Shown here: positions 26,054 to 35,448 of the stretch, piece after piece | Layout of the letters: each line of letters opens with the position of its first letter | Numbering within the stretch: the first letter of the stretch is position 1 | NCBI GenBank assembly: GCA_026415615.1 | Contig: JAOAGT010000005.1 | Coordinates: forward strand, 244,443-308,442 | Direction of reading: 5' to 3' | Length of the DNA: 64,000 nt | Source of the DNA: Thermoleophilia bacterium | GTDB lineage: Bacteria > Actinomycetota > Thermoleophilia > RBG-16-64-13 | The notes under the pieces: model-generated | Told to the model about the DNA's origin: nothing | Database searches by the model: none | The model's input: only the letters and a program-made list of their open reading frames with translations | Program-made: the position numbers and the translations under genes

Positions 26054-26923
26054 ATGATCGAGATTCTGACTAACCCACAAGTTCGTCACGACTTTGTCCT
26101 GCTCTTCGACGTAACAGACGGAAACCCAAACGGCGACCCTGATGCAGGAAACCTCCCTCGGGTAGACCCGGAGACAATGCAAGGACTCGTAACGGATGTG
26201 TGCATTAAGCGGAAGGTCCGGGACTACGTGTCAGTTCGAAAGCAGAATTATGCCGGATTCAACATTTACGTGCAGCACAGGGGGGTGCTGTACAACGAGC
26301 AGGCGAAGGCTTATCAAGCCTTAGAAATTGAAGACACGAAGAATGCCAGCCGTGCGCAAGAGGCCAAGCAATGGATGTGCAGAAATTTCTATGACGTCCG
26401 GGCTTTTGGAGCAGTCATGAGCACAACAGAGTTTAACTGCGGCCAGGTACGCGGCCCGGTGCAGCTCACTTTTGCCCGTTCTGTAGATCCCGTAGTGCCG
26501 ATGGATCTTTCTATTACCAGGGTTGCGGTCACCCGTACTGGCGAGGACAAAGAAACCGAAATGGGCCGAAAGTCGCTGGTACCCTATGGCCTGTATCGCT
26601 CGTATGGCTTCTTTAATCCTTTCTTGGCTGCCGAGACTGGCTTTGCTAGCGAAGACTTAGCGCTTTTTTGGGAGGCCCTCCAGAACATGTGGGACATGGA
26701 CAGATCGGCAGCCAGGGGCCTGATGGCGTGTCGGGGTCTTGTAGTGTTTACGCACGATAGTGCACTGGGAAACGCCCCGGCTCATTTGCTCTTCGAGCTT
26801 TACCGTGTGGAGCGGAGAGCTGGCGTGGTAACCCCGAGAAGTTTCGAGGACTACGTGGTGTCGCTGGCGTCAGACAAACTGCCACCCGGGGTAAAAGCTA
26901 CGGTCCTAGTGCCCAGCAATTAG
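26054..26923 (+). CDS. cas7c: Type I-C Cascade backbone protein Cas7c (Csd2)
   Basis: A 289-residue Csd2 protein. The diagnostic N-terminus is RHDFVLLFDVTDGNPNGDPDAGNLPRVDPET, followed by TDVCIKRKVRDYV. The middle carries the block VRAFGAVMSTTEFNCGQVRGPVQLTFARSVDPV. Several copies form the crRNA-binding backbone of Cascade. I chose the ATG at 26054 because GGGAGG precedes it; the open frame extends upstream into cas8c. It is 19 bp after cas8c. Confidence 0.96.
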   Translation: MIEILTNPQVRHDFVLLFDVTDGNPNGDPDAGNLPRVDPETMQGLVTDVCIKRKVRDYVSVRKQNYAGFNIYVQHRGVLYNEQAKAYQALEIEDTKNASRAQEAKQWMCRNFYDVRAFGAVMSTTEFNCGQVRGPVQLTFARSVDPVVPMDLSITRVAVTRTGEDKETEMGRKSLVPYGLYRSYGFFNPFLAAETGFASEDLALFWEALQNMWDMDRSAARGLMACRGLVVFTHDSALGNAPAHLLFELYRVERRAGVVTPRSFEDYVVSLASDKLPPGVKATVLVPSN

Positions 26924-26928
26924 AGGAC

Positions 26929-27633
26929 ATGAGCCACGTGTTCTACGAGGAAGAAGAGCTTCTCCCAATCTCGGGGCTCCAACATCTTATCTTTTGTGAG
27001 CGCCAGTGCGCGCTCATATATGTCGAGCAGATCTGGCAAGAAAACCGCCTTACTGTACTCGGCAAGGAGTTGCACCGGCACGTCCACGAGGCGGCTAGCG
27101 GCTGGCGCAATGGATTAAGAATCGCCCGAGGTGTCCCACTTCGTTCGCTCCGTCTTGGACTTGTGGGCAAAGCTGACGTGGTTGAATTCCGTATCGCACC
27201 TACCGCTCAGATCCAGAGCGACGCGCCTGGTATTTATGAGGCGTTCCCAGTCGAGTATAAGAGAGGAAGACCAAAGCCGGCAAAGTGCGATGAAGTGCAG
27301 ATCTGCGCCCAAGCGATGTGCCTGGAAGAGATGCTCGGTATCAGAGTCGACACGGGGGCTATCTTCTACGGGGAGCCAAGAAGACGTCATTTGGTCAACA
27401 TGACCGACGAGTTGCGTGCTCGAACCACTGAGGCAGCTAGACGATTCCATGAGCTGATAAAGCAACAAACAAGTCCGCCTCCGAAGTACTCGCGGAAGTG
27501 CAGGGCTTGCTCACTCGCGGAGTCGTGCATGCCCTCAAGAGGCAAGCAAGCGCGCAGCGCTCTCCGTCACATCAAGACGATGATTCTAAACACCCTAAGT
27601 CATGAGGTTTGGTCGACTGAGGAGACAGATTGA
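26929..27633 (+). CDS. cas4: CRISPR adaptation exonuclease Cas4
   Basis: A 234-residue Cas4. The four cluster cysteines are split between LIFCERQCALIY (C23, C27) and YSRKCRACSLAESCMPS near the C-terminus. RecB-type nuclease motifs are visible as GKADVVEF and FPVEYKRGRPK. Cas4 trims pre-spacers and selects the PAM end during adaptation. It starts 5 bp after cas7 behind GAGG. An extension of about 25 residues after the last cysteine makes it a little longer than many I-C Cas4 proteins. Confidence 0.95.
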   Translation: MSHVFYEEEELLPISGLQHLIFCERQCALIYVEQIWQENRLTVLGKELHRHVHEAASGWRNGLRIARGVPLRSLRLGLVGKADVVEFRIAPTAQIQSDAPGIYEAFPVEYKRGRPKPAKCDEVQICAQAMCLEEMLGIRVDTGAIFYGEPRRRHLVNMTDELRARTTEAARRFHELIKQQTSPPPKYSRKCRACSLAESCMPSRGKQARSALRHIKTMILNTLSHEVWSTEETD

Positions 27634-28664
27634 GAAAGCTACTTAACACCCTCTACATTCAACAAGACAAAGCCTATCTGGGTCTAGAGGGGCAGACGGT
27701 TGCAATCAGGCTGGGCAGCGAGGTCGTGGCACGTGTTCCGCTACACGCGTTGGACGGAATAGTCGTATACGGATGTGTCGGCTGCAGCCCCTCATTAATG
27801 CATGCCTGCGCCGAGAAAGGTGTGACCATCAGTTTCATGTCCATCACCGGACAGTTCCTGGCTCGAGTCCAGGGACCGACCTCCGGGAATGTACTGCTCC
27901 GCCGAGACCAATACCGACGGGCTGACGACTTGTCTGCCTGCGCGTCGATAGCTACCTCGATAGTCGGTGCCAAGATAGCCAACTCTCGCACTGTTCTGCT
28001 CCGGTCAATACGGGACCACCCGGATAAACGCGGACAGACCGCGCTCCGCATCGCCGTGGAGCGCTTGGCTGGATATCTCAAACGTTTGGTCCAATTTAAC
28101 CTCCCTTTGGACGTAGTACGGGGCTTGGAGGGTGAGGCGGCTGCGGAGTATTTCCGAGTATTCGATCACCTCATAGTGGCTCAGAAGGACTACTTCACCT
28201 TCCACGAACGTAGTCGCAGGCCTCCGTTAGATGCCGTAAATGCACTGCTGTCCTTTCTCTACAGCCTGCTTACACATGACGCGGTTAGCGCAGCAGAAGC
28301 CAACGGGTTAGACCCTGCAGTCGGGTTCCTGCACCGTGATCGTCCAGGGAGACCAGGTTTGGCTCTTGACTTAGTCGAAGAGCTTAGGCCAGTTCTAGCC
28401 GACCGGGTAGCGCTCAGCTTAATCAACCGTCGCCAAGTAAACCCAAGAGGGTTTCAAGTCGCGGAGACCGGAGGCGTTATTATGGACGAGACAACCAGAA
28501 AAGAGGTACTTGCCGCGTACCAAGCTCGAAAGAGAGATGAGCTCGTTCATCCCTTTCTTAAGGAGCGCATACCTTTGGGCTTGGTGTTTCACATCCAAGC
28601 ACGCTTGTTGGCTCGCCATCTAAGAGGCGAGCTCGATGGTTATCCGGCCTTTTTCTGGAAATAG
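27630..28664 (+). CDS. cas1: CRISPR integrase Cas1, type I-C
   Basis: A 344-residue Cas1. It starts at a TTG (27630) that overlaps the cas4 stop, with GAGGAG six bases upstream. The catalytic triad is visible as the Glu in LEGEAAAEYF (about residue 168), the His in GFLHRDRPGR (about 235) and the Asp in LALDLVEELRP (about 247). It joins pre-spacers to the leader end of the array together with Cas2. The N-terminal beta domain and C-terminal helical domain appear intact. Confidence 0.96.
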   Translation: MRKLLNTLYIQQDKAYLGLEGQTVAIRLGSEVVARVPLHALDGIVVYGCVGCSPSLMHACAEKGVTISFMSITGQFLARVQGPTSGNVLLRRDQYRRADDLSACASIATSIVGAKIANSRTVLLRSIRDHPDKRGQTALRIAVERLAGYLKRLVQFNLPLDVVRGLEGEAAAEYFRVFDHLIVAQKDYFTFHERSRRPPLDAVNALLSFLYSLLTHDAVSAAEANGLDPAVGFLHRDRPGRPGLALDLVEELRPVLADRVALSLINRRQVNPRGFQVAETGGVIMDETTRKEVLAAYQARKRDELVHPFLKERIPLGLVFHIQARLLARHLRGELDGYPAFFWK

Positions 28665-28683
28665 GCACCAAGTTTTAGCACAC

Positions 28684-28974
28684 ATGATGGTTCTTGTGAC
28701 ATACGACGTGAATACGGAGAATCCTGAGGGCAAGAAACGGCTTGCCAAGGTAGCGCGCATCTGCAGTGATTGGGGCCAAAGGGTCCAGAAGTCCGTTTTT
28801 GAGTGCGTCGTGGACCCTGCGCAGTGGGAGCAGCTGAGAGCCGCACTTGTCAGAACAATCAATCCAGAACTCGACAGTATCAGATTCTACTTTCTTGGAA
28901 GCAATTGGCGGAGAAGAGTCGAGCACATCGGAGTAGACACGGCTTGGGATCCCGAGGGCCTGCTGTTTTTCTAA
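28684..28974 (+). CDS. cas2: CRISPR adaptation protein Cas2
   Basis: A 96-residue Cas2 beginning MMVLVTYDVNTENPEGKKRLAKVARIC, with the ferredoxin-like fold and the conserved Asp of TYD (residue 8). The QRVQKSVFECVVD and IRFYFLG strands follow, as in type I-C proteins. It forms the core of the Cas1-Cas2 integrase. I chose the ATG at 28684; the open frame upstream overlaps cas1. It ends 189 bp before the first repeat, so the adaptation genes adjoin the leader. Confidence 0.96.
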   Translation: MMVLVTYDVNTENPEGKKRLAKVARICSDWGQRVQKSVFECVVDPAQWEQLRAALVRTINPELDSIRFYFLGSNWRRRVEHIGVDTAWDPEGLLFF

Positions 28975-29163
28975 CGCGAACCTGCAGTTACCCCAGCGGG
29001 GAAAGGGGGTTCGCGCATGTTCGCAGTTGCCCTCAGAGTCCACAAATAGACAAGCGAACTGTGTCTGTCGCGACTCGGGACACCGACGGCAGAGCTGCCA
29101 GGCCGCAAGTTCGCGATCTCGTGGAGAGAAATCCTGCAAATCGTGGGACATAAGTCTGAGGGG
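28975..29163 (+). promoter_or_regulatory. CRISPR leader with a nested hairpin
   Basis: The 189 bp between the cas2 stop and the first repeat is the expected leader position, because type I-C repeats end in TTGAAAC pointing away from it. It starts directly after the stop with an inverted repeat CGCGAACC (28975-28982) / GGTTCGCG (29008-29015) that encloses CCCC-AGC-GGGG (28991-29001). This may terminate the cas message or mark the leader. No strong promoter hexamers stand out. Confidence 0.65.
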
Positions 29164-32100
29164 GTCGCCCCCCACGCGGGGGCGTGGGTTGAAACGGCAC
29201 TGCCGTACTGGCGGCGCTGTTGTCACTACGTCGCCCCCCACGCGGGGGCGTGGGTTGAAACGCTGCAGCGTCGAGGACCTGTATGAGGGGGACGTCGCCC
29301 CCCACGCGGGGGCGTGGGTTGAAACAGCCCGCTCCGCGAGAACCCTTGCGAAGGTCCTCTTGTCGCCCCCCACGCGGGGGCGTGGGTTGAAACTGGTACG
29401 GGGTCAGGCCGTGGGAGCTGCTGGTGGCGTCGCCCCCCACGCGGGGGCGTGGGTTGAAACCTCGCCAACCGTTGACCAGTCACCAGTCTCAAGAGGTCGC
29501 CCCCCACGCGGGGGCGTGGGTTGAAACATGCTGTTTAGAGTCGATGGCTGGGCGCAGAAAGGTCGCCCCCCACGCGGGGGCGTGGGTTGAAACGTTTTGA
29601 GCAGGCTGTACCAACCCAGGTCCAACCGGTCGCCCCCCACGCGGGGGCGTGGGTTGAAACACGGCGTCGGACTCGGGTATCTCCACGGCCCGTGAGTCGC
29701 CCCCCACGCGGGGGCGTGGGTTGAAACTTGGAAACGGGCACGTACAAGATGCAGGCCCGTCCCGGTCGCCCCCCACGCGGGGGCGTGGGTTGAAACGGGA
29801 TCGTTGCGAGCTCCTAGGAGTGAGCCATGGGGTCGCCCCCCACGCGGGGGCGTGGGTTGAAACGAGGAGAGCGGACATGGCTATCAAGGCATACCAGCGT
29901 CGCCCCCCACGCGGGGGCGTGGGTTGAAACTGAAAACAGCTCCTGCAGAAGAGCCGGTCAGCATGTCGCCCCCCACGCGGGGGCGTGGGTTGAAACAGTT
30001 CATATCGCGAGTCAACATCTCGCCCACTAGTGTCGCCCCCCACGCGGGGGCGTGGGTTGAAACCCTAGAGATCATCGAGGGTGGCCTGTCATCCGCCGGT
30101 CGCCCCCCACGCGGGGGCGTGGGTTGAAACTTCACCCTACGTCCTTGGCTGTGAGCCCTGGTTCAAGTCGCCCCCCACGCGGGGGCGTGGGTTGAAACCG
30201 GATATACAGGGAGCACTGCGGGTGAGCGGCGGGGTCGCCCCCCACGCGGGGGCGTGGGTTGAAACTGCCTGCACGCGTGCGCTGGACGCGGAGGCTACTG
30301 GTCGCCCCCCACGCGGGGGCGTGGGTTGAAACTGCACGCCGGCGAATATGTGCTCACCGAAAACCAGTCGCCCCCCACGCGGGGGCGTGGGTTGAAACGA
30401 CTTTAACGGCCATCCATTAACACTCACAATAGGTCGCCCCCCACGCGGGGGCGTGGGTTGAAACTCATCATCGCGCGGCTCAGGACGGGATGCGCATTGT
30501 CGCCCCCCACGCGGGGGCGTGGGTTGAAACGCGGCGTCATCGAGACTGTGATGAGCGTCATTCGTCGCCCCCCACGCGGGGGCGTGGGTTGAAACTTCGT
30601 CGCGCTGTACGTCCGGCGATATCATCTCCGTCGCCCCCCACGCGGGGGCGTGGGTTGAAACACGGACCTGAACGACGCTGTCTGGATGGGCCGTGGGGGT
30701 CGCCCCCCACGCGGGGGCGTGGGTTGAAACATCTCTTCAGGCGGCATAGCCACGATTCAATGGCAGGTCGCCCCCCACGCGGGGGCGTGGGTTGAAACAT
30801 GTAGTCCTGGAGGGCCTTGCCTGTAGCCCCCGTCTGTCGCCCCCCACGCGGGGGCGTGGGTTGAAACTTCTCTTCGCCCATTACACGAGCAAGTCTTACA
30901 GGTCGCCCCCCACGCGGGGGCGTGGGTTGAAACTCGTAGGGGCGCCAAGACCCAACAGTTTTGCTCTGGTCGCCCCCCACGCGGGGGCGTGGGTTGAAAC
31001 GTGAACGATGTACAGCATCTTGCCTCCCTTCGGTCGTCGCCCCCCACGCGGGGGCGTGGGTTGAAACCCAGATACCGTCGCAGAAACGGCTCTGAGCCGG
31101 TCGCCCCCCACGCGGGGGCGTGGGTTGAAACAAAGCTCTGCAAGGCTCTGCCGAGACGCGCATAGTCGCCCCCCACGCGGGGGCGTGGGTTGAAACGGGC
31201 AGCAATCCTTCCCCGTCTTCTGCTCGTTTGCGCGTCGCCCCCCACGCGGGGGCGTGGGTTGAAACCGCTTCTGGTCTTGTGAGCATCTTGCCTCCTTTCG
31301 TCGCCCCCCACGCGGGGGCGTGGGTTGAAACACCAAGATCGTCTACGCGTTGCGCAAGGACATCAGTCGCCCCCCACGCGGGGGCGTGGGTTGAAACGTG
31401 TACCTGCAGTAAATTTTATAGGGCCAGTTAAGTCGCCCCCCACGCGGGGGCGTGGGTTGAAACGATAAGTCGGATTATCGCTATCTGTGTGACGACTGTC
31501 GCCCCCCACGCGGGGGCGTGGGTTGAAACGGCGCAGGCGAGGAGGCCATCTCGGCCGCGAGGGCGTCGCCCCCCACGCGGGGGCGTGGGTTGAAACTAGC
31601 ATCTTGTCCTCCTCCCTCTTGACAGCTTTGTCGCCCCCCACGCGGGGGCGTGGGTTGAAACTGTTTGGAGGTGGGCGATGCCAGCAATCGTTCTCGTCGC
31701 CCCCCACGCGGGGGCGTGGGTTGAAACTTGGGTCGCGGTGAGGAGTTTGTACTGTGGTACCGTCGCCCCCCACGCGGGGGCGTGGGTTGAAACACGCGAG
31801 AGAGCATAAAGACTACCGGCGCGTTCGTCGCCCCCACGCGGGGGCGTGGGTTGAAACATGTTGCCGGTGCGGGGGTCCACTGGTGAGACAGGTCGCCCCC
31901 CACGCGGGGGCGTGGGTTGAAACCTGTGGCAGCGCTTCCAAGGAGGACGGCCGACTGGTCGCCCCCCACGCGGGGGCGTGGGTTGAAACCTTGTTGAATG
32001 AACGAGTTTTGTCTGTGCTGCGGTAGTCGCCCCCCACGCGGGGGCGTGGGTTGAAACATCTGCGATATCGACAAGCTCAGACACATGCTCGTCGCCCCCC

Positions 32101-32452
32101 ACGCGGGGGCGTGGGTTGAAACTGCCGCAGATGCGCGCAGAGATGCGACTCAAGAGCGTCGCCCCCCACGCGGGGGCGTGGGTTGAAACAGAATCTGCGA
32201 GTCGAGCTTCTGCCGCAGCATGGTCGCCCCCCACGCGGGGGCGTGGGTTGAAACTGCACTGGGATGTGCCGATGTGTCCGGGGTTTGCGTCGCCCCCCAC
32301 GCGGGGGCGTGGGTTGAAACAGAGATTGATCGTACTTGGATATCGCCGATTCCGTCGCCCCCCACGGGGGGGCGTGGGTTGAAACTCGCAGGACCCTCCG
32401 ACAGAAGTGTGCAATCTACTGTCGCCCCCCACGCGGGGGCGTGGGTTGAAAC
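29164..32452 (+). CRISPR. Type I-C CRISPR array, 50 repeats and 49 spacers
   Basis: I counted 50 direct repeats of 32 bp, from 29164-29195 to 32421-32452, with 49 spacers of 32 to 37 bp. Each repeat begins GTCGCCCCCC, forms a hairpin of 7 bp (CGCCCCC with GGGGGCG) around a CACGC loop, and ends GTGGGTTGAAAC, as in type I-C. Two repeats differ. The 41st (31827-31857) lacks one C, and the 49th (32354-32385) has C to G in the loop, which lets the stem grow by one pair. All others look identical. No repeated spacer was noticed. Reading frames through the array are artefacts. Confidence 0.98.
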
Positions 32453-32616
32453 GAGAGTATCCAATCGTGATGCGCCGTTATCGCTCGGAGACCCGTTGCC
32501 ACGCGACAATACCTTGCGCAGCTAATATCGCTTTTGAGCGCGCCTTCTTGATCTCAGCCAATAGTTGGCTTCTCATCTACACTCGCGCCCATCCTTGGCG
32601 TCTCTTGAGCGTTTCC

Positions 32617-33477
32617 TTACCTCACCCACGTAAAGCGCACCAGCTCATTTTTCCCGTTCACCCAAGCCTCAAGTCCCCCGTGGTAGATCTTCACGTTGGT
32701 GTAACCGCAGAGCTGGGTGAGCAGGAACCACCAGGCGCTGGCATATCCACCCACACCACAGTAGAAAATGATCTCCTGATCCTTGTCTGCCGCAATCACG
32801 CCCCCGGCCATTTCGGCTATAAGCTCGGCTGGCCGGTAGGTATAGTCCTTCTCCCACACCCAGATCATTGGGAGAGAGCGGGCAGTGGGGATATGTCCCC
32901 GCATGTCAGTAAACGGATCGATCGACGCCCCAAAATACTGATCGGGATCTCTCCCGTCGAGGATCACTGCCTTTCCGATCTGCTGCTTCACGTAGTCGGT
33001 GTGCACGAACATGTCTTTGCGAGGCGTGGCCGAATAGTCGGAAGGCGCTACCACGGGAACTTCGGTGGTCGTAACTCTTCCCTCTTTTTCCCATTTGGGA
33101 TGGCCGCCGTCCAGAATAGCCACGTTGTCAATGCCCAGATACATCAGGACCACAGCTGCTCTTACCGTATCTGCCACCGGGTAGGGAGGCGCAGGCGGTT
33201 CCTCAAGACGGCCGACAATCACCACTTTGGAGTCAGCGGTTAGGCCACACTCCCTCGCGAGTTTGAATAGCTCCTCGTCAGGAGGAAGCTCCATGAGCAG
33301 CTCCTCCGTTGATTGTGACCACGCAGACTCCAGCCCAAACGGGACCGAGATCGCCCCTGGAATGTGCCCAGCCTGATACTCCTCGGGCCAGCGCACGTCA
33401 ATTACGGTCAAACCCTCATCAGAGAGATGCTCTTCCAACCAAGCCGTAGACACAATGGGATCAATGGCGCGCTTCAC
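32617..33477 (-). CDS. Two-domain sulfurtransferase (rhodanese)
   Basis: A 286-residue thiosulfate/3-mercaptopyruvate sulfurtransferase-like protein with two rhodanese domains. The N-terminal domain has VIDVRWPEEYQAGHIPGAISV and no catalytic Cys. The C-terminal domain has AVILDGRDPDQYFGA and the active loop FYCGVGGYAS, whose Cys would carry the persulfide. The C-x-x-G-x-x-A loop fits this family. It transfers sulfane sulfur to cyanide or a thiol acceptor. A GGAGGG site precedes the ATG. It is downstream of the two UspA genes on the minus strand and may end that unit. Its 3' end faces the CRISPR array, 164 bp away. Confidence 0.93.
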   Translation of the reverse strand: MKRAIDPIVSTAWLEEHLSDEGLTVIDVRWPEEYQAGHIPGAISVPFGLESAWSQSTEELLMELPPDEELFKLARECGLTADSKVVIVGRLEEPPAPPYPVADTVRAAVVLMYLGIDNVAILDGGHPKWEKEGRVTTTEVPVVAPSDYSATPRKDMFVHTDYVKQQIGKAVILDGRDPDQYFGASIDPFTDMRGHIPTARSLPMIWVWEKDYTYRPAELIAEMAGGVIAADKDQEIIFYCGVGGYASAWWFLLTQLCGYTNVKIYHGGLEAWVNGKNELVRFTWVR

Positions 33478-33527
33478 TTTGGAGTCCCTCCTTTTTGTAC
33501 CGTACCAACCCTAGTGTAGGCGTAAGT

Positions 33528-34427
33528 CTACGATTCGGCCCGCACTAACAGCATGGGCGTCTTTTTCACTAGGCGAATAATGCTTTCAGCCACGCTGCCA
33601 AAGATCATCCCGCTCATCTCAGTGTGCCCTCTCACAGTGAGAGCAAGGAGCTGGGGCGGGTATTCCTCGGTGAATTTGATGATGCTACTCGCAGGCTCGC
33701 CTTCGAGAATCTCTATGCGTGTGCTAAATCCTGACTCCCTTACCCGCGCCGCCACGCCTTCCAAATATTCCCGCATATGCTGGCGGCGTTTTTCCATCTC
33801 GTCTTCTGCGAGCGGCTCGCCGTCGGGTCCCTTCGGATTAATCACATGCAGCAGGATGACCAGCTCGGGACCCGGGCCTCTTCTCTGCACGATACTAAGT
33901 GCATAGGGGATGACCGCCTCTGAAACCTTTGAGCCGCTTAAGGGAAGAAGCAGACTGCGCGTAGGAAGCTTGTCCACAATTACTTCCTCGCTTAGTTCCG
34001 ATGGGACCAGCCAGACCGGCACCTTGGACGCGTGAACGATCTTGTCGGCCACACTGCCCAGATCCCAAGCCTTGATTCCTGAGCTGCCGTGAGTAGACAA
34101 GAGCACAAGGTCAATGTCGTTTTCTTCGATGTATTTAAGAATCTCCTCTGCGTGATATCCGACCACTACAGTTCCCCGCGTCCGAATAGCCTCCCCCATA
34201 GCGCTCTCGCCGTATTTGGAGTTTGCCTGATCGATTTCCGCCTGTAACAAAGCCGCCTTCTGCTCGATATACGCTTTGCACATCGGCAAGAGACCTGCGT
34301 TCTGGGGGTTGCAAACGTGAAGCAGGTCGAGGTTGACATGAAGCCGCTGAGATAACTCGCGCGCATACTTAAAGACGGTTTCGGCTAGTTCCGATCCGTC
34401 TAAGAGAACGAGCATCCGCATGTACAT
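33528..34427 (-). CDS. Tandem universal stress protein (UspA family)
   Basis: A 299-residue protein with two UspA domains. The first (MLVLLDGSELAETVFKYA) ends with THGSSGIKAWDLGSVADKIV, which keeps the ATP-binding glycine pattern G-x2-G-x9-G-S. The second (SLLLPLSGSKVSEAVIPYALSI) has lost the glycines (VRGHTEMSGMIFGSV). Such proteins bind ATP or AMP and signal energy or redox stress. The first ATG of MYMRM is eight bases after GGAGG. It lies 46 bp downstream of a paralogue in the same unit. The unequal domains suggest that only one site binds nucleotide. Confidence 0.9.
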   Translation of the reverse strand: MYMRMLVLLDGSELAETVFKYARELSQRLHVNLDLLHVCNPQNAGLLPMCKAYIEQKAALLQAEIDQANSKYGESAMGEAIRTRGTVVVGYHAEEILKYIEENDIDLVLLSTHGSSGIKAWDLGSVADKIVHASKVPVWLVPSELSEEVIVDKLPTRSLLLPLSGSKVSEAVIPYALSIVQRRGPGPELVILLHVINPKGPDGEPLAEDEMEKRRQHMREYLEGVAARVRESGFSTRIEILEGEPASSIIKFTEEYPPQLLALTVRGHTEMSGMIFGSVAESIIRLVKKTPMLLVRAES

Positions 34428-34473
34428 AGGCAGTTCCTCCTTAGCGAGGTATCTACGTCTTCGCCACAGGACG

Positions 34474-35364
34474 CTAATCTCCCACCAGTAGGAGAGGGGT
34501 TTTCTTCACAAGGTGAATGATGTTTTCGGTGACGCTATCGAATATCAGGCGACTAAGGAGCGTCTTGGGCCGAGTCGCCATCACCAAGAGTTGCGCCGGA
34601 TTGGCTTTCAAGTATTCAATAATCGCCTGAGCCGGTTCTCCGACAAGCACCTCTGTGCGAACCGTAAGCCCTCGCTCTCTCAAGGGAAGAGCAACTTCCT
34701 CAAGATAAGCCTTCATGTCCCTCTGTCGGGCCTCGAAACGTTCGAGTTCTTCACGACTGACAGCCATGGTTGGCGGCTCGACTACGTGCACCAAGACAAG
34801 CTCGCAAGTTTTGCCTCGGCGTTCGGCCAACTCCACAGCGTGCGGGACAGCAGCTTTTGAATTGTCGTCAGCACTCAGGGGCACCACAATGCTGCACCTA
34901 GCCATGGTGTCGAGGATGATCTCCTCCCTCAGCTCAGAAGGCACCAGCCAGATGGGTACTTTGGCGGCATGCACGATCTTGTAAGCTACCCCACCCAGAC
35001 CCCAAAGCTTGACGCCCGATGCGCCGTGAGTGGCCATCATGATGAGATCAACGTCATTCTCTTCCACGTACCGAAGGATTTCGTCCGCTGGATCACCCAC
35101 CAGCACGGTAGCTCGGGCTTGCACAGGGGTATCCGCTCCCTCTTTACCATACTTGCTTCTTAGTTCCTCCGCCCTTGCCCGCACTATCTCCGCCATGTGC
35201 TCAATATAGGCGCGACGCATAGGTAAGTCGTCACAGTCTCGCGAGGGACATACATGCAAGAGCTCAAGCTCTACTCCAGTCCGAGCTGCAAGCTCTTGAG
35301 CGTAATCAAAGACAAGTTCGGCGAGCTTGGAACCATCGAGCAATACCACCATCTTCTTGTACAC
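34474..35364 (-). CDS. Tandem universal stress protein (UspA family)
   Basis: A 296-residue paralogue of the downstream UspA protein with two domains: KKMVVLLDGSKLAELVFDYA, and SIVVPLSADDNSKAAVPHAVEL in the second. The first domain carries THGASGVKLWGLGGVAYKIV, close to the nucleotide motif but with Gly-Gly instead of Gly-Ser. The second has no glycine motif. I chose a GTG at 35364, six bases after GGAGG; an open frame continues to 35448 without a good site. The two genes are probably one operon, a gene duplication followed by loss of the second site. Confidence 0.88.
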   Translation of the reverse strand: MYKKMVVLLDGSKLAELVFDYAQELAARTGVELELLHVCPSRDCDDLPMRRAYIEHMAEIVRARAEELRSKYGKEGADTPVQARATVLVGDPADEILRYVEENDVDLIMMATHGASGVKLWGLGGVAYKIVHAAKVPIWLVPSELREEIILDTMARCSIVVPLSADDNSKAAVPHAVELAERRGKTCELVLVHVVEPPTMAVSREELERFEARQRDMKAYLEEVALPLRERGLTVRTEVLVGEPAQAIIEYLKANPAQLLVMATRPKTLLSRLIFDSVTENIIHLVKKTPLLLVGD

Positions 35365-35398
35365 AGCTGTCCTCCCGCAGAGATTGTTTCGGCGTCTT

Positions 35399-35448
35399 AG
35401 ATCTACCCCAGATCTACCCCGTATACTGTTTTTCTCACCAAGGTGCAA
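35399..35448 (-). promoter_or_regulatory. Candidate promoter and tandem repeat before the UspA operon
   Basis: On the minus strand TTGCAC (35443-35448) and TATACG (35420-35425) are 17 bp apart. Just downstream, AGATCTACCCC occurs twice in tandem with no gap (35399-35409, 35410-35420, plus-strand sense), which could be an operator. The promoter would lie in the last codons of the zinc alcohol dehydrogenase. The hexamers are only partial matches. Confidence 0.4.

Noticed and set aside
28675..29373. 232-codon minus-strand frame across cas2, leader and array
   Set aside because: It runs antisense to cas2 and through repeats; a shadow.
29027..32526. Many overlapping frames encoding repeats such as VAPHAGAWVET, SPPTRGRGLK, VSTHAPAWGAT and FQPTPPRGG
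   Set aside because: They are translations of the 32-bp CRISPR repeat and its spacers in different frames and strands, not proteins.
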